Positions 51,029 through 59,245 of a DNA stretch of 64,000 nt are shown piece after piece. The position numbers were made by a program, and so were the translations under genes. The notes below the pieces were generated by a model. The model was not told where the DNA came from and did not search any database. It was given only the letters and a program-made list of their open reading frames with translations. The DNA comes from Bacillus salipaludis. Lineage in GTDB: Bacteria > Bacillota > Bacilli > Bacillales_B > DSM-18226. How positions within the stretch are numbered: position 1 is the first letter of the stretch; every line of letters starts with the position of its first letter. The stretch covers positions 248,001-312,000 of the forward strand of contig NZ_SMYO01000003.1 in assembly GCF_004358205.1 (NCBI RefSeq), written 5' to 3'.

Positions 51029-52331
51029 TTTTTACTGCCTCTTTTCTAAACCATTTTGGTAAATTGACCAATAAAACTTGAAGAATAATCGAGAAAAATG
51101 CCCCGATAAAAATACTATTGGAAAGGAATGTTCCGATAGTTCCTTTTACATCTTTAAAATAGGTAGGCAAACTAATCGCTAAAAGAATAGAAAGTCCGAT
51201 AATCATATAGTTGGTTTCGTTCTTTTCCACCTTTGCCAAAATCGAAATACCGGTAAAAACTAAACTTGCTGCCGCAGGTAAAAAGATTCCGCCGACAACA
51301 GCATCCGGTGTCAGTGCAAGGATGGCACCAGCCTTTGGCACAAAGCCAAGAACTAAAAAGATGATTCCCGCTACAATTACCGGTTTCCGTGACCCTACAC
51401 CTGTTAATCTTAGTAATCCTACATTTTGAGCATATGCAGTAGTAGGAAATCCTCCGATTAATGAGGAAATAAGTGAACCAGCGGACTCACCTGCAAAACC
51501 GTTTCGGATTCTTTTTCGATCCAAATCAATATCAAGCATTTCCGCGGATGCCTGATAAACTCCCATTGCTTCGATAATCGCAACAATGTAAGCGACAAAA
51601 AAAGTCAAAAACCAGCTCCAATGGAAGGTGAATTCTCCGTAGGGGAGAAAATGAGGCATGCCAAACCAGCCTTTTTCACTAATGATTGAAAAGTTTGTTT
51701 TCCCAATACAAATGGCAATCAAATCCCCAACAATCAGGGCAATAAGGAAGGAGAATGACTTCCATATGCCGCGGCCGAAAAGAGATAAAACAATAACTAC
51801 CAAGGCAGTTGGGATAGACATGACAAGCGTACTCGAGCTTGCAAAGCTGTCCATTCCCGGTGTTCCGCCTAAAAATTCATATAATGTAAAGCTTGATAAG
51901 GAAATTCCGACGATAAAAATAACGGTTCCGGAAATAACTGGTGTAAATAGAGCCTTTAGCTTTCCGATTATTCCGGTAATGGATAATAGAAAAACAATAA
52001 TTGCACTTAAAAAGATACTGCCACTTGCAGCCGCAAGCGCATTTGCTTTACCTGCTGAAATCATGATGGAATCAAAGGCTGCGGACGGTCCTTGAACAAT
52101 CGGCAATCTGACAAGCTTCGTTGCTTGTATCAAGGTAACCAGTCCGGCAGAGATAAAAATGGCGTTGACAATATTGGCTGATAAGGACAGCGGCAATCCA
52201 ATCATCGCAGCGACAAAAATTGGATCTAGCCAGACATTTGAAACAAAGACATGCTGCAATCCATATAAAAAACTTTTAACTGGCGGTAATTCTTCCTCTA
52301 CCCCTATTACAATACTTTCTTTCTCATTCAT
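50997..52331 (-). CDS. NCS2 (nucleobase:cation symporter 2) family permease
   Basis: 444-residue membrane protein of the uracil/xanthine permease superfamily with about fourteen segments. FVSNVWLDPIFVAAMIGLPL, the half-helix region QGPSAAFDSIMISAGK and GFAGESAGSLISSLIGGFPTTAYAQNVGLLRLTGVGSRK are characteristic; the last contains the substrate-binding Glu. Known members carry uracil, xanthine or urate. As first gene behind a TPP riboswitch it more likely imports a thiamine-related heterocycle such as a methylpyrimidine or thiazole derivative; this is inference from regulation. GGGGAG precedes ATG. Confidence 0.88.
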   Translation of the reverse strand: MNEKESIVIGVEEELPPVKSFLYGLQHVFVSNVWLDPIFVAAMIGLPLSLSANIVNAIFISAGLVTLIQATKLVRLPIVQGPSAAFDSIMISAGKANALAAASGSIFLSAIIVFLLSITGIIGKLKALFTPVISGTVIFIVGISLSSFTLYEFLGGTPGMDSFASSSTLVMSIPTALVVIVLSLFGRGIWKSFSFLIALIVGDLIAICIGKTNFSIISEKGWFGMPHFLPYGEFTFHWSWFLTFFVAYIVAIIEAMGVYQASAEMLDIDLDRKRIRNGFAGESAGSLISSLIGGFPTTAYAQNVGLLRLTGVGSRKPVIVAGIIFLVLGFVPKAGAILALTPDAVVGGIFLPAAASLVFTGISILAKVEKNETNYMIIGLSILLAISLPTYFKDVKGTIGTFLSNSIFIGAFFSIILQVLLVNLPKWFRKEAVKNETGVTTNYE

Positions 52332-52352
52332 GCTGTACTCCCCTTTATAAAA

Positions 52353-52390
52353 AATAAAAAAGCCAGATCCATAAAAGGACCTGACTTATA
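52353..52390 (-). terminator. Regulatory terminator of the TPP riboswitch
   Basis: Minus-strand AGTCAGGTCC pairs with GGATCTGGCT (G-U pairs allowed) around TTTTAT, followed by TTTTTATTTTTT, between the aptamer and the permease start. Confidence 0.85.
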
Positions 52391-52414
52391 GGCAATAGAA
52401 AAAATTAATTTTTT

Positions 52415-52512
52415 CCACTACTTTCCTACGCTGGTATGATCCAGATCAGGTCCAAAGGGTTAAAAAACAAATTGTTTTTCTCTCAGCCCTGCATCCGGGC
52501 ACCCCTAGTAGT
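52415..52512 (-). ncRNA. TPP (THI-box) riboswitch
   Basis: On the minus strand: GGGGTGCCCGGATGCAGGG, then CTGAGAG, a variable P3 arm, ACCCTTTGGACCTGATC, TGGATCATACCAGCGTAGG and AAAGTAG. These are the conserved THI-box blocks in order. It precedes the NCS2 permease gene and is followed by a T-tailed hairpin, so TPP should cause premature termination of the whole permease-luxEC-SDR-thiMDE transcript. Confidence 0.97.
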
Positions 52513-52570
52513 TTATGAATTTAATAATTTTATCCTATACCTTATTAAAGTGAATAGCAACAATAATATT

Positions 52571-53287
52571 TTAAAATTCTATATGCAACGAGTGGAAATA
52601 ATCCCCTGATGCTCTCTTAATTTTTTCTTCAAGACCTTTAGGATAGACGGCAATAAAACAAGTGGAAGGACCGGATGATTTAAAAACATCTACATCCGTT
52701 ATTAGATTTTCTTTTTCTAAAACCATATTTAAAAACAGTTGATTCAACTCATATAAGATTCCTTTTGATCCCACTGGTAAAACAACCACCTCTTTCAATT
52801 TGCAAATTTCTTTGAAAAGTGCCAATGGTACCACGTTATCCGGTTGTTCCACCACTTCATTTCCAACAAGAGGCATCCCAATTATCGCAACTCTTAAAGT
52901 GTCTGAAAAAGGTACTTCCATTACTGTATCTGTTTCCTTTTTCCCAATTACGATAATCCCGAGAGCTGATTGCTTTAAGGAAAAATTACTTTCCGTGCTT
53001 CCCGTAATGGAAACTTCCTTTAAATTAAGTTCATTTAATCCCTTTTGAACACCCTTGAGAAGATCCTCCCAAGGTTCATTGCCGCAAAAGTTTTGAAGCA
53101 CCACAGAAAAAGGTTCTCCACCACCAGCCAAACATTCCATAGCAGCAACACGAAAAGAATAATAGGCAACCGTTTCATAGGACACTTTTACGAAATCGTC
53201 ATCCTTCATTCCAATACCGCCGCTATTATCATTTGCAATAATGAGTGATTCCCGTTCATTTAAAGTGAGCGTAACAAAATCCCTCAT
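52571..53287 (-). CDS. cblS: Alpha-ribazole kinase (CblS)
   Basis: 238 residues. The N-terminal half has the look of PurM/ThiL-like ATP-dependent enzymes (ANDNSGGIGMKDDDFV, AAMECLAGGGEPFSVVLQNF). CblS of Listeria and Geobacillus phosphorylates alpha-ribazole to alpha-ribazole phosphate, allowing salvage of the lower ligand nucleoside without CobT. Its ATGA overlap with the preceding transporter gene supports the known CblT-CblS pair. Last gene of the cobalamin operon; no clear terminator separates it from the TPP riboswitch. The family assignment rests on remembered sequence character plus context. Confidence 0.8.
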   Translation of the reverse strand: MRDFVTLTLNERESLIIANDNSGGIGMKDDDFVKVSYETVAYYSFRVAAMECLAGGGEPFSVVLQNFCGNEPWEDLLKGVQKGLNELNLKEVSITGSTESNFSLKQSALGIIVIGKKETDTVMEVPFSDTLRVAIIGMPLVGNEVVEQPDNVVPLALFKEICKLKEVVVLPVGSKGILYELNQLFLNMVLEKENLITDVDVFKSSGPSTCFIAVYPKGLEEKIKRASGDYFHSLHIEF

Positions 53288-53787
53288 TGTTTAGGCTCCT
53301 CTTTTTGGACAGCTGTCTTAAATAATCCGGAAAGCCTTGGAATTAACACTAGGCCAATCACCACGTTGATGATTGAACCAATCAGTAACGATGGAACGAT
53401 CGCCAAATAAAAACTTTTACTCATTAAAAAAATAAACGGGAGAGGTGCGGCAAATGCATTACCTAACACAAAAAGAATGGCAGCAACGATTCTTCTATTT
53501 TTATATAAGACACCGAACATCCAAACAAGTACGGCCATTTCTCCGGCTATTAAAATATGCATGGGTCCAAGTGGAAATCCGCCAAATAGGGCCGACAATA
53601 AATGTCCAAAGGCAGCGGCAATCGCGCCAAATCTTCCTCCAAGAAAAGCAGCTGCCAAGAGCGCCGGAAAAACATCCAAGGCAACACTGTCAACAAACGC
53701 AGGTATTTTAATGGAAGCACCGACAACAGATAAAGCGGTGAAAAGGGCAAGCCAGCTTAGCATTTTTACATCAAAGCTATTTTTCAT
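53284..53787 (-). CDS. cblT: Alpha-ribazole transporter, ECF-type S component (CblT)
   Basis: 167 residues with five to six membrane helices: LSWLALFTALSVVGASI, DVFPALLAAAFLGGRFGAIAAAFGH, FPLGPMHILIAGEMAVLVWM and more. The size and helix pattern match S components of energy-coupling factor transporters. In Firmicutes the S component next to cblS takes up alpha-ribazole. The start is ATG at 53787, inside the last codons of the adenosyltransferase gene; a longer frame to 53838 lies in that gene and is rejected. Confidence 0.82.
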   Translation of the reverse strand: MKNSFDVKMLSWLALFTALSVVGASIKIPAFVDSVALDVFPALLAAAFLGGRFGAIAAAFGHLLSALFGGFPLGPMHILIAGEMAVLVWMFGVLYKNRRIVAAILFVLGNAFAAPLPFIFLMSKSFYLAIVPSLLIGSIINVVIGLVLIPRLSGLFKTAVQKEEPKQ

Positions 53788-54361
53788 CTGAACGTTTCCC
53801 GCCCCTGAACACTTTTGCGCTCCTAACGTACTCCACATCTTTTACATTTAACCGATTGTTAACGACCCTTGCCAAGGCAAAGAAATAGTCTGACAGTCGG
53901 TTTAAGTATTGCAGTGCCACCTCAGGAGACTTCGAATCAGCTTTTACTAGTTTTACCACCAAGCGTTCTGCTCTTCTTGTCACGGTCCTTGCGATATGAA
54001 TTGAGGCAGCTGGCTTTGTCCCTCCCGGTAAAATAAATCTTTCTAACTCAGGTGCCTCTTCAATATACTCATCGATTTTCTTTTCCAAATAGTCAATTGA
54101 TTCTTTCTGCAGCTTCATTTCTCGTTTGTCTGAAACATTGGCCAAATCTCCGCCGCAATCGAATAATTCGTGCTGAATGGTTTCAAGGTCGGCTAATACA
54201 TCTGCGAAAATTTCCGGGTCAAGCTCTTGAATTGCCTGACCGACAAAGCAATTGACTTCATCAACGGTTCCATATGCTTCCACCCTTGTGTCATCTTTAT
54301 CGACTCGGCCGCCAATGATACTTGTTTTTCCCTTATCACCAGTTCTTGTATAAATTCTCAT
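53777..54361 (-). CDS. pduO: PduO-type ATP:cob(I)alamin adenosyltransferase
   Basis: 194-residue four-helix-bundle enzyme that attaches the adenosyl group to Co(I) corrinoids. RIYTRTGDKGKTSIIGG at the N-terminus binds ATP, VDEVNCFVGQAI and the RFILPGGTKPAASIHIARTVTRRAER block contain the conserved Arg and Asp residues. The start is ATG at 54361 with GGAGG 10 nt upstream; a longer frame begins inside the upstream gene. Follows the CobU-like gene at the 3' end of the operon. Confidence 0.92.
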   Translation of the reverse strand: MRIYTRTGDKGKTSIIGGRVDKDDTRVEAYGTVDEVNCFVGQAIQELDPEIFADVLADLETIQHELFDCGGDLANVSDKREMKLQKESIDYLEKKIDEYIEEAPELERFILPGGTKPAASIHIARTVTRRAERLVVKLVKADSKSPEVALQYLNRLSDYFFALARVVNNRLNVKDVEYVRSAKVFRGGKRSDEK

Positions 54362-54363
54362 CC

Positions 54364-54810
54364 TTACATTCCTCCACCTTTTATGGTTTGATTTAATCCA
54401 TACCAAATGACGTCGACTTTGTCCGCTACTGCCGCGATGTCCTGATTGGCCCATCCCGCCAAATCGCGCCAAAGTCTGTTCTCTTTCTCCATCGGAACAA
54501 TTCCTTTTGTAATGTCTGTTCCAATTACCACTAGTTTTCGATTTTTCTCAGCTTTCTCCCAAGAAGTCCAATGGTTTAAGCAGGCTTTCCATATTTCACG
54601 TAATTTGCCAGGTTCATATTCTTTCATTAATGCCTTTACCCATGTTTCAATTCCTTCGAGAACAAGCAATTCTTCAGGATGTTCTTCAAGTTCAAATGGA
54701 AATGGGTCATTTTGATAGGCTGATTTCCATTGTTCTATTGATTGAATCGGATAAGTTTTTCTTACCCATTCCCTTTTTCCATTAAAGGCACCTCCTGTAA
54801 CAAAGTGCAC
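54364..54810 (-). CDS. Divergent CobU-like protein
   Basis: 148 residues. The C-terminal half (LVVIGTDITKGIVP, NRLWRDLAGWANQDIAAVADKVD, VIWYGLNQTIK) corresponds to the end of CobU, the adenosylcobinamide kinase/guanylyltransferase. The N-terminal ATP loop reads GGAFNGKREW, not the G-G-x-R-S-G-K-S of the true CobU at 57612, and the middle is shorter with no clear guanylylated-His motif. It may be a second, specialised nucleotide-handling subunit or a degenerating paralogue. Start is GTG with AAGGAGGGG upstream; the gene overlaps the phosphatase gene by 49 nt. Confidence 0.72.
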   Translation of the reverse strand: MHFVTGGAFNGKREWVRKTYPIQSIEQWKSAYQNDPFPFELEEHPEELLVLEGIETWVKALMKEYEPGKLREIWKACLNHWTSWEKAEKNRKLVVIGTDITKGIVPMEKENRLWRDLAGWANQDIAAVADKVDVIWYGLNQTIKGGGM

Positions 54811-55373
54811 CGCTCTCCCCTCCTTAGCGCTTCCCGGTTAGTGGTTAATTCGAACCCTCGATGATGGGGAGATTGCCACTCCCAAAATTCTTTCTTTTCT
54901 GGCGCATACTTAGTCAAGAGTTGACGAATGACACCACCATGGGTAATTACCACACAGCTTTGTAAGTCTTTCAGAAGAATTTCATCTACCATCTGTCTCC
55001 AGCCAGCTTGAATCCTTTTCTGAAATTGCTGAAACGATTCCCCATCTGGCGGATAATACTGAAATGGATCTGAGAGCCATTTCTGATATCGTGAATCTTC
55101 TTTCAATTCATCGTAGGTTTTTCCATCCCAAGCACCAAAATTTATTTCTCGTAACTCTTTTAAAAGCTTGGGATTTGTATTCGGAAAAAATATCTTTGCA
55201 GTTTCTATGCATCTTTTTAGGTCACTGGAAAAATAACCATCATAAACACTTTTAACCGGAACTTTGATTTCCCCTATACATATTGGTGAATCCGTCCACC
55301 CCAAATAAGCTTTTCGTTTATTCGCTTCTGTCAAGCCATGACGAAATAATGCAATAACCACACTGTCATCCAT
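54762..55373 (-). CDS. cobC: Histidine phosphatase family protein, CobC-like alpha-ribazole phosphatase
   Basis: 203 residues of the phosphoglycerate mutase-like superfamily. LFRHGLTEANK contains the phosphorylated His; SSDLKRCIETA, LREINFGAWDGKTYDEL and VVITHGGVIRQLL carry the remaining phosphate-binding Arg and His residues. In cobalamin operons this fold removes phosphate from alpha-ribazole phosphate or adenosylcobalamin phosphate. Start overlaps CobS by 43 nt, so the set is translationally linked. Confidence 0.88.
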   Translation of the reverse strand: MDDSVVIALFRHGLTEANKRKAYLGWTDSPICIGEIKVPVKSVYDGYFSSDLKRCIETAKIFFPNTNPKLLKELREINFGAWDGKTYDELKEDSRYQKWLSDPFQYYPPDGESFQQFQKRIQAGWRQMVDEILLKDLQSCVVITHGGVIRQLLTKYAPEKKEFWEWQSPHHRGFELTTNREALRRGERCTLLQEVPLMEKGNG

Positions 55374-56110
55374 AAGATTAACTCCGTCCCTTCTACAGAG
55401 GCTCCCAAAACATCACCTGTGATGCCGCCAAACCAATTGGACACATTACGGCGGCAAAGGAAATAACATCCACCAGCAGCCAACAATAAGATTGTGACAT
55501 GAATGATATTTTCATTTAAGAAAATCACTAGGACCAAAAAAATGATGATAAAGATAGGATAAATAATTAACAATTTGAGAGAGACCGCTGTTTGAAACAT
55601 CGCTGCAAGCCCTTCTTTTCTGGATGATGGGACCGTTACAAGCAAAAGCCCCATTACACTCTTGCTGAAAAAAGGAATCGCTGCAATCAGAAAATATGGA
55701 GTAGATTCAGTAATTTCAAAAATAAATAAAAAGCGGCAGCTTAATAAAACAATAACAGAGAGTACTCCAAACGCTCCGGTTCGCGGGTCTTTCATAATTT
55801 CCAGCCTTTTTTCTTGATTGCCATAGGAAAAATAAGCATCGCTCGCATCCATCCAACCGTCAAGGTGAATACCGCCGGTAAGAAGGATCGTTGCCAGCCA
55901 AAGTAAAAAGGCTGCGGCAAGGTGGGAAAATGGTGTCCATTCTTTTAGTAAAAAAAATAGACTGGCATAGATGATCCCTTGGAACAACCCTAAAAGTGGA
56001 AATGCCTGTACCGTCTTACCAAGATGTTCCGAATCCATTGGCAGCTCACGTCGAATCGGGACCGCAGTAAAAAACTGCAGGCCAATGAGAAAACCTTTTA
56101 AAAACATCAT
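55331..56110 (-). CDS. cobS: Cobalamin (5'-phosphate) synthase
   Basis: 259-residue membrane enzyme condensing adenosyl-GDP-cobinamide with alpha-ribazole (phosphate). FLIGLQFFTAVPIRRELP at the N-terminus, LLTGGIHLDGWMDASDAYFS and EIMKDPRTGAFGVLSVIVLL are the family signature with the acidic metal-binding residues. ATG at 56110 overlaps the CobQ stop (ATGA). Confidence 0.93.
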   Translation of the reverse strand: MMFLKGFLIGLQFFTAVPIRRELPMDSEHLGKTVQAFPLLGLFQGIIYASLFFLLKEWTPFSHLAAAFLLWLATILLTGGIHLDGWMDASDAYFSYGNQEKRLEIMKDPRTGAFGVLSVIVLLSCRFLFIFEITESTPYFLIAAIPFFSKSVMGLLLVTVPSSRKEGLAAMFQTAVSLKLLIIYPIFIIIFLVLVIFLNENIIHVTILLLAAGGCYFLCRRNVSNWFGGITGDVLGASVEGTELILWMTVWLLHYFVMA

Positions 56111-57615
56111 TCCCCAGAACTCCAATTTTCGATTATTTCTTTTAGAAGGTCCCACTTTAGATGCGCTTTCATTTCTACTGCAAGAGCGGTATATCTTTGA
56201 TCCTTATAATCTCGCAAATTCCTTATCTCTTTTACCGCGAGCCCCTTCCTTTTCCGAATAAGGTTTAACCAGCGATTTCTCCATTCGTCATTATGAAAAA
56301 GGTGGTGCAGATACGTTCCGATGAGTTGGCCGTTATAATGAAAATAGCCTTCTTCTTTTCCGTCTTCCAATTTAAGAAACGAACATCCTTTTTGCTTGAT
56401 CACCGTTTTTCCCAGATGAATTTCATATCCTTCCAATGGAATTTTTTCAGGAAAACCCGTATCTTCGTGATACGCCGCCACTGTTCTAATCGTTTCCTTT
56501 TCTTTATAAAAAATGGTTTTTCCCGGAATCAACCCGATACCCTGTAACCTACTGTTTACGATTCCGGTATCCGAGCCGGCTTCATCAATCATTTCATCAC
56601 CCAGAATTTGGTATCCACCGCAAATCCCAACTGTAAACCCGCCGTTTTTAAAATGATTTTTAATTTTCACGTCCAACCCTTGATCTTTGATGAACTTTAA
56701 ATCTTGAATCGTACTTTTTGTCCCCGGAATGATGACCGCGTCTGGCGCACCAAATTCATCAACATGTTTTACCCAGCGAATTGATACATCATCTTCAAAT
56801 AAAAAGGGTTCTAAATCACTGTAATTTGAAATAAAAGGGAGTTGGATGACTACAACATCAACATCCCCTCTTTTTTGATTTGAAAATTGATTAGCGATAG
56901 ACAATGAATCTTCCCCATCAATCATATGATGCTCGATATAGGGCAATACCCCTAACACGGGAATCCCTGTTTTTTCTTCAATCCAGCGAACCCCATCTTC
57001 AAATAAAGTAATATCCCCGCGGAATTTATTTATGATCACACCAGCTACTCTTTTTCGTTCGTCTGGTTCCATTAGTTCAAGGGTGCCGATAATACTGGCA
57101 AAAACACCGCCACGGTCTATATCGGCAACAAGCACAACCGGCACATCCGCTAAAGCAGCCACCTTCATATTGACCAGCTCACGATCCTTTAAATTTATTT
57201 CAACCGGACTGCCAGCTCCTTCGATCACTACCATTTCAAACTGATTTGACAGCATTTGAAAGGATTCTCTAATCACATTCAACCCTTTTTCATAAAAATT
57301 TTCCCTATATTCTCGCCCGGAAAAGGTCTCAATCGCTTTGCCTAAGTAGACCACTTCTGAGTCCTGGTGGGAACGTGGTTTTAATAGGATTGGATTCATC
57401 CAAACCGTTGCCTCCGTTCTAGCTGCTTCCGCCTGAATTCCCTGCGCCCTGCCAATCTCTTTCCCATCAATGGTTACATAAGAGTTATTGGACATATTTT
57501 GTGATTTAAACGGTGCAACCTTCACACCTTCAGTCGATAGTATTCGACATAAAGCAGTAACAACCAAGCTTTTACCCACATCTGACGCTGTTCCCTGGAT
57601 CATAACCCCTTTCAT
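56107..57615 (-). CDS. cobQ: Cobyric acid synthase
   Basis: 502-residue ATP-dependent amidase, also called CbiP. N-terminal dethiobiotin-synthetase-like domain (MIQGTASDVGKSLVVTALCRI; FKSQNMSNNSY; VVIEGAGSPVEINLK) and a C-terminal glutamine amidotransferase class-I-like domain with nucleophile Cys in GFTVGICGGYQILG and a late His in YLHHLFHND. It amidates side chains b, d, e and g. Its presence without earlier corrin ring genes suggests use on CbiZ-derived cobyric acid precursors or salvage, or that ring genes lie elsewhere. Confidence 0.94.
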   Translation of the reverse strand: MKGVMIQGTASDVGKSLVVTALCRILSTEGVKVAPFKSQNMSNNSYVTIDGKEIGRAQGIQAEAARTEATVWMNPILLKPRSHQDSEVVYLGKAIETFSGREYRENFYEKGLNVIRESFQMLSNQFEMVVIEGAGSPVEINLKDRELVNMKVAALADVPVVLVADIDRGGVFASIIGTLELMEPDERKRVAGVIINKFRGDITLFEDGVRWIEEKTGIPVLGVLPYIEHHMIDGEDSLSIANQFSNQKRGDVDVVVIQLPFISNYSDLEPFLFEDDVSIRWVKHVDEFGAPDAVIIPGTKSTIQDLKFIKDQGLDVKIKNHFKNGGFTVGICGGYQILGDEMIDEAGSDTGIVNSRLQGIGLIPGKTIFYKEKETIRTVAAYHEDTGFPEKIPLEGYEIHLGKTVIKQKGCSFLKLEDGKEEGYFHYNGQLIGTYLHHLFHNDEWRNRWLNLIRKRKGLAVKEIRNLRDYKDQRYTALAVEMKAHLKWDLLKEIIENWSSGE

Positions 57616-58187
57616 TGTTTCACTCCTTTCATTAAGATGGGGATACCTGCTTCAACCAAATACGCTTCATCTGCAGCTTTTACTAGTTGACGATGGATGT
57701 ATCCAAGCAATCTACCATATTTCATGACAAGCTCATTTTCGGATAATGACTCGTACACCACTTCATTACTAACAACTATCAACGTTTTCACCTGAATGTT
57801 AATCGCTGTAATTCCATTGAGAATTCTTTCCTTGACCACTTCTAAAAAGCTACAATCCCATGATTCTTCTGTAGAAAACAGCTCATTATTCAAGAGTGTC
57901 GTTACACAATCAAGCAGCACAATATCCTGTTTCGTCATTTCCTTTGCCCGCTTGCCAATATCTATGGATTGTTCAACGGTTTTCCACTTGTATTTGCCTG
58001 CCTCACGATCCAGTTGATGTTTGCTGATACGCTCCTTCATTTCCGTATCTGAAGCAACCCCGGTTGCGAAATAAATGGGGGTTCCTCCAGTTTCAACAGC
58101 AATCTCCAGTGCCTTTCTCTCAGCAAAACTGCTTTTGCCGCTCCTAACGCCGCCAGTTATGAAGATAAGGGATGGTGCTTCCGCCAC
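57612..58187 (-). CDS. cobU: Adenosylcobinamide kinase / adenosylcobinamide-phosphate guanylyltransferase
   Basis: 191 residues. P-loop FITGGVRSGKSSFAERKAL near residue 9-27, a His in RISKHQLDRE likely guanylylated, VLLDCVTTLLNN and IVVSNEVVYESLSENELVMKYGRLLG. A conserved stretch usually reads E-V-G-x-G-I/V-V-P but here is EVVYESLSENELV, so this segment is altered. Start is GTG with GGAGG upstream. Overlaps the CobQ and CobD genes on either side. Confidence 0.9.
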   Translation of the reverse strand: MAEAPSLIFITGGVRSGKSSFAERKALEIAVETGGTPIYFATGVASDTEMKERISKHQLDREAGKYKWKTVEQSIDIGKRAKEMTKQDIVLLDCVTTLLNNELFSTEESWDCSFLEVVKERILNGITAINIQVKTLIVVSNEVVYESLSENELVMKYGRLLGYIHRQLVKAADEAYLVEAGIPILMKGVKQ

Positions 58188-59245
58188 TTTGTAAACACCT
58201 CCAGAAGTCGGTCATTCTCGTTACTGCTCTTTATGGCAAAACGAAGCCATTTTCCCTCCAGTCCTGGAAAATTGAATGTATGCCGTGGAATCATCCCGTT
58301 GTGAAGGAGAAATTCAAAGAGTTCAAATTGATCGAATATATATGGATCTCTTAATAAATAAAAATTAACGTCAGATGGTGTTACCACAAAGTTTTGTTTT
58401 TGGTAAAAATTTAATAGTCTCTCCCGTTCATGAAAAATATAATCCTGCGTTTCTTTGATAAACAATTCCTCTTGCAAACAAAGTTCACCGGTTAATAAGG
58501 CAATCGTATTCGTACTCCAATGCGATTGCAGCTCACTTAGTTGTTCAATTACAGAAGGTTCTGCTACTAAATACCCTAATCGAATTCCTGGTATCGCAAA
58601 CATTTTGGTCATGGAACGAATGATGATTAAATTGGAATATTGATTTATGTAGGGTAGAAATGAATGATAATCTATGAGAAAGTCATAGAATGCCTCATCT
58701 AAGACGACAGAACAGTTTTGTTCTTTACATGCCTCTATTATGGCATGGATGCTTGCAGCAGGGTATTGAATCCCTGTTGGATTGTTTGGGTTACAGATAA
58801 ATAAAGCATCAGCCCCAATCAGACTAGACTGTAGCTCTGCAACATTTAATTCAAATTCTGGCTCTTCCAATGTATGATAGACAATTTCACATTGGTTCAC
58901 CCGGCAGTTTTTTTCATATTCTGAAAAAGTGGGCTGAATGATGACAACCCTTTTACCCGAGAACCTTCGGGCAACCAAAGCAATTAACTCGGCACCGCCA
59001 TTTCCAATCAAAATAGACTCATCCAGGATTTGTTCCTTTTTTGCAATTCTTTCCTTCAACCCACTTGCAAAAGGATCTGGATATACATGAATATCCTGAT
59101 AAAACGCCATCCATTTTTCTTTTAGCAAAGGAGGTGGTCCCAAAGGATTAATGTTTGCACTAAAATCCACATATTCCTTTGGAAGTGAAAGCCCCATTGC
59201 TTCATACAAATAGCGTGGATTGGATCCATGTGACGGCCATTTCAA
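58157..59245 (-). CDS. cobD: L-threonine-O-3-phosphate decarboxylase, CobD type
   Basis: 362-residue PLP enzyme of aminotransferase fold type I, related to histidinol-phosphate aminotransferase. FSANINPLGPPP, LIGNGGAELI, CNPNNPTGIQYP, VVLDEAFYDFL and the PLP-binding Lys in RSMTKMFAIPGIRLGYL are visible. It makes (R)-1-amino-2-propanol phosphate, the aminopropanol arm. Start is TTG behind GGAGGG; position between CbiB and CobU supports CobD rather than HisC. Confidence 0.9.
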   Translation of the reverse strand: MKWPSHGSNPRYLYEAMGLSLPKEYVDFSANINPLGPPPLLKEKWMAFYQDIHVYPDPFASGLKERIAKKEQILDESILIGNGGAELIALVARRFSGKRVVIIQPTFSEYEKNCRVNQCEIVYHTLEEPEFELNVAELQSSLIGADALFICNPNNPTGIQYPAASIHAIIEACKEQNCSVVLDEAFYDFLIDYHSFLPYINQYSNLIIIRSMTKMFAIPGIRLGYLVAEPSVIEQLSELQSHWSTNTIALLTGELCLQEELFIKETQDYIFHERERLLNFYQKQNFVVTPSDVNFYLLRDPYIFDQFELFEFLLHNGMIPRHTFNFPGLEGKWLRFAIKSSNENDRLLEVFTKWRKHHPLSS

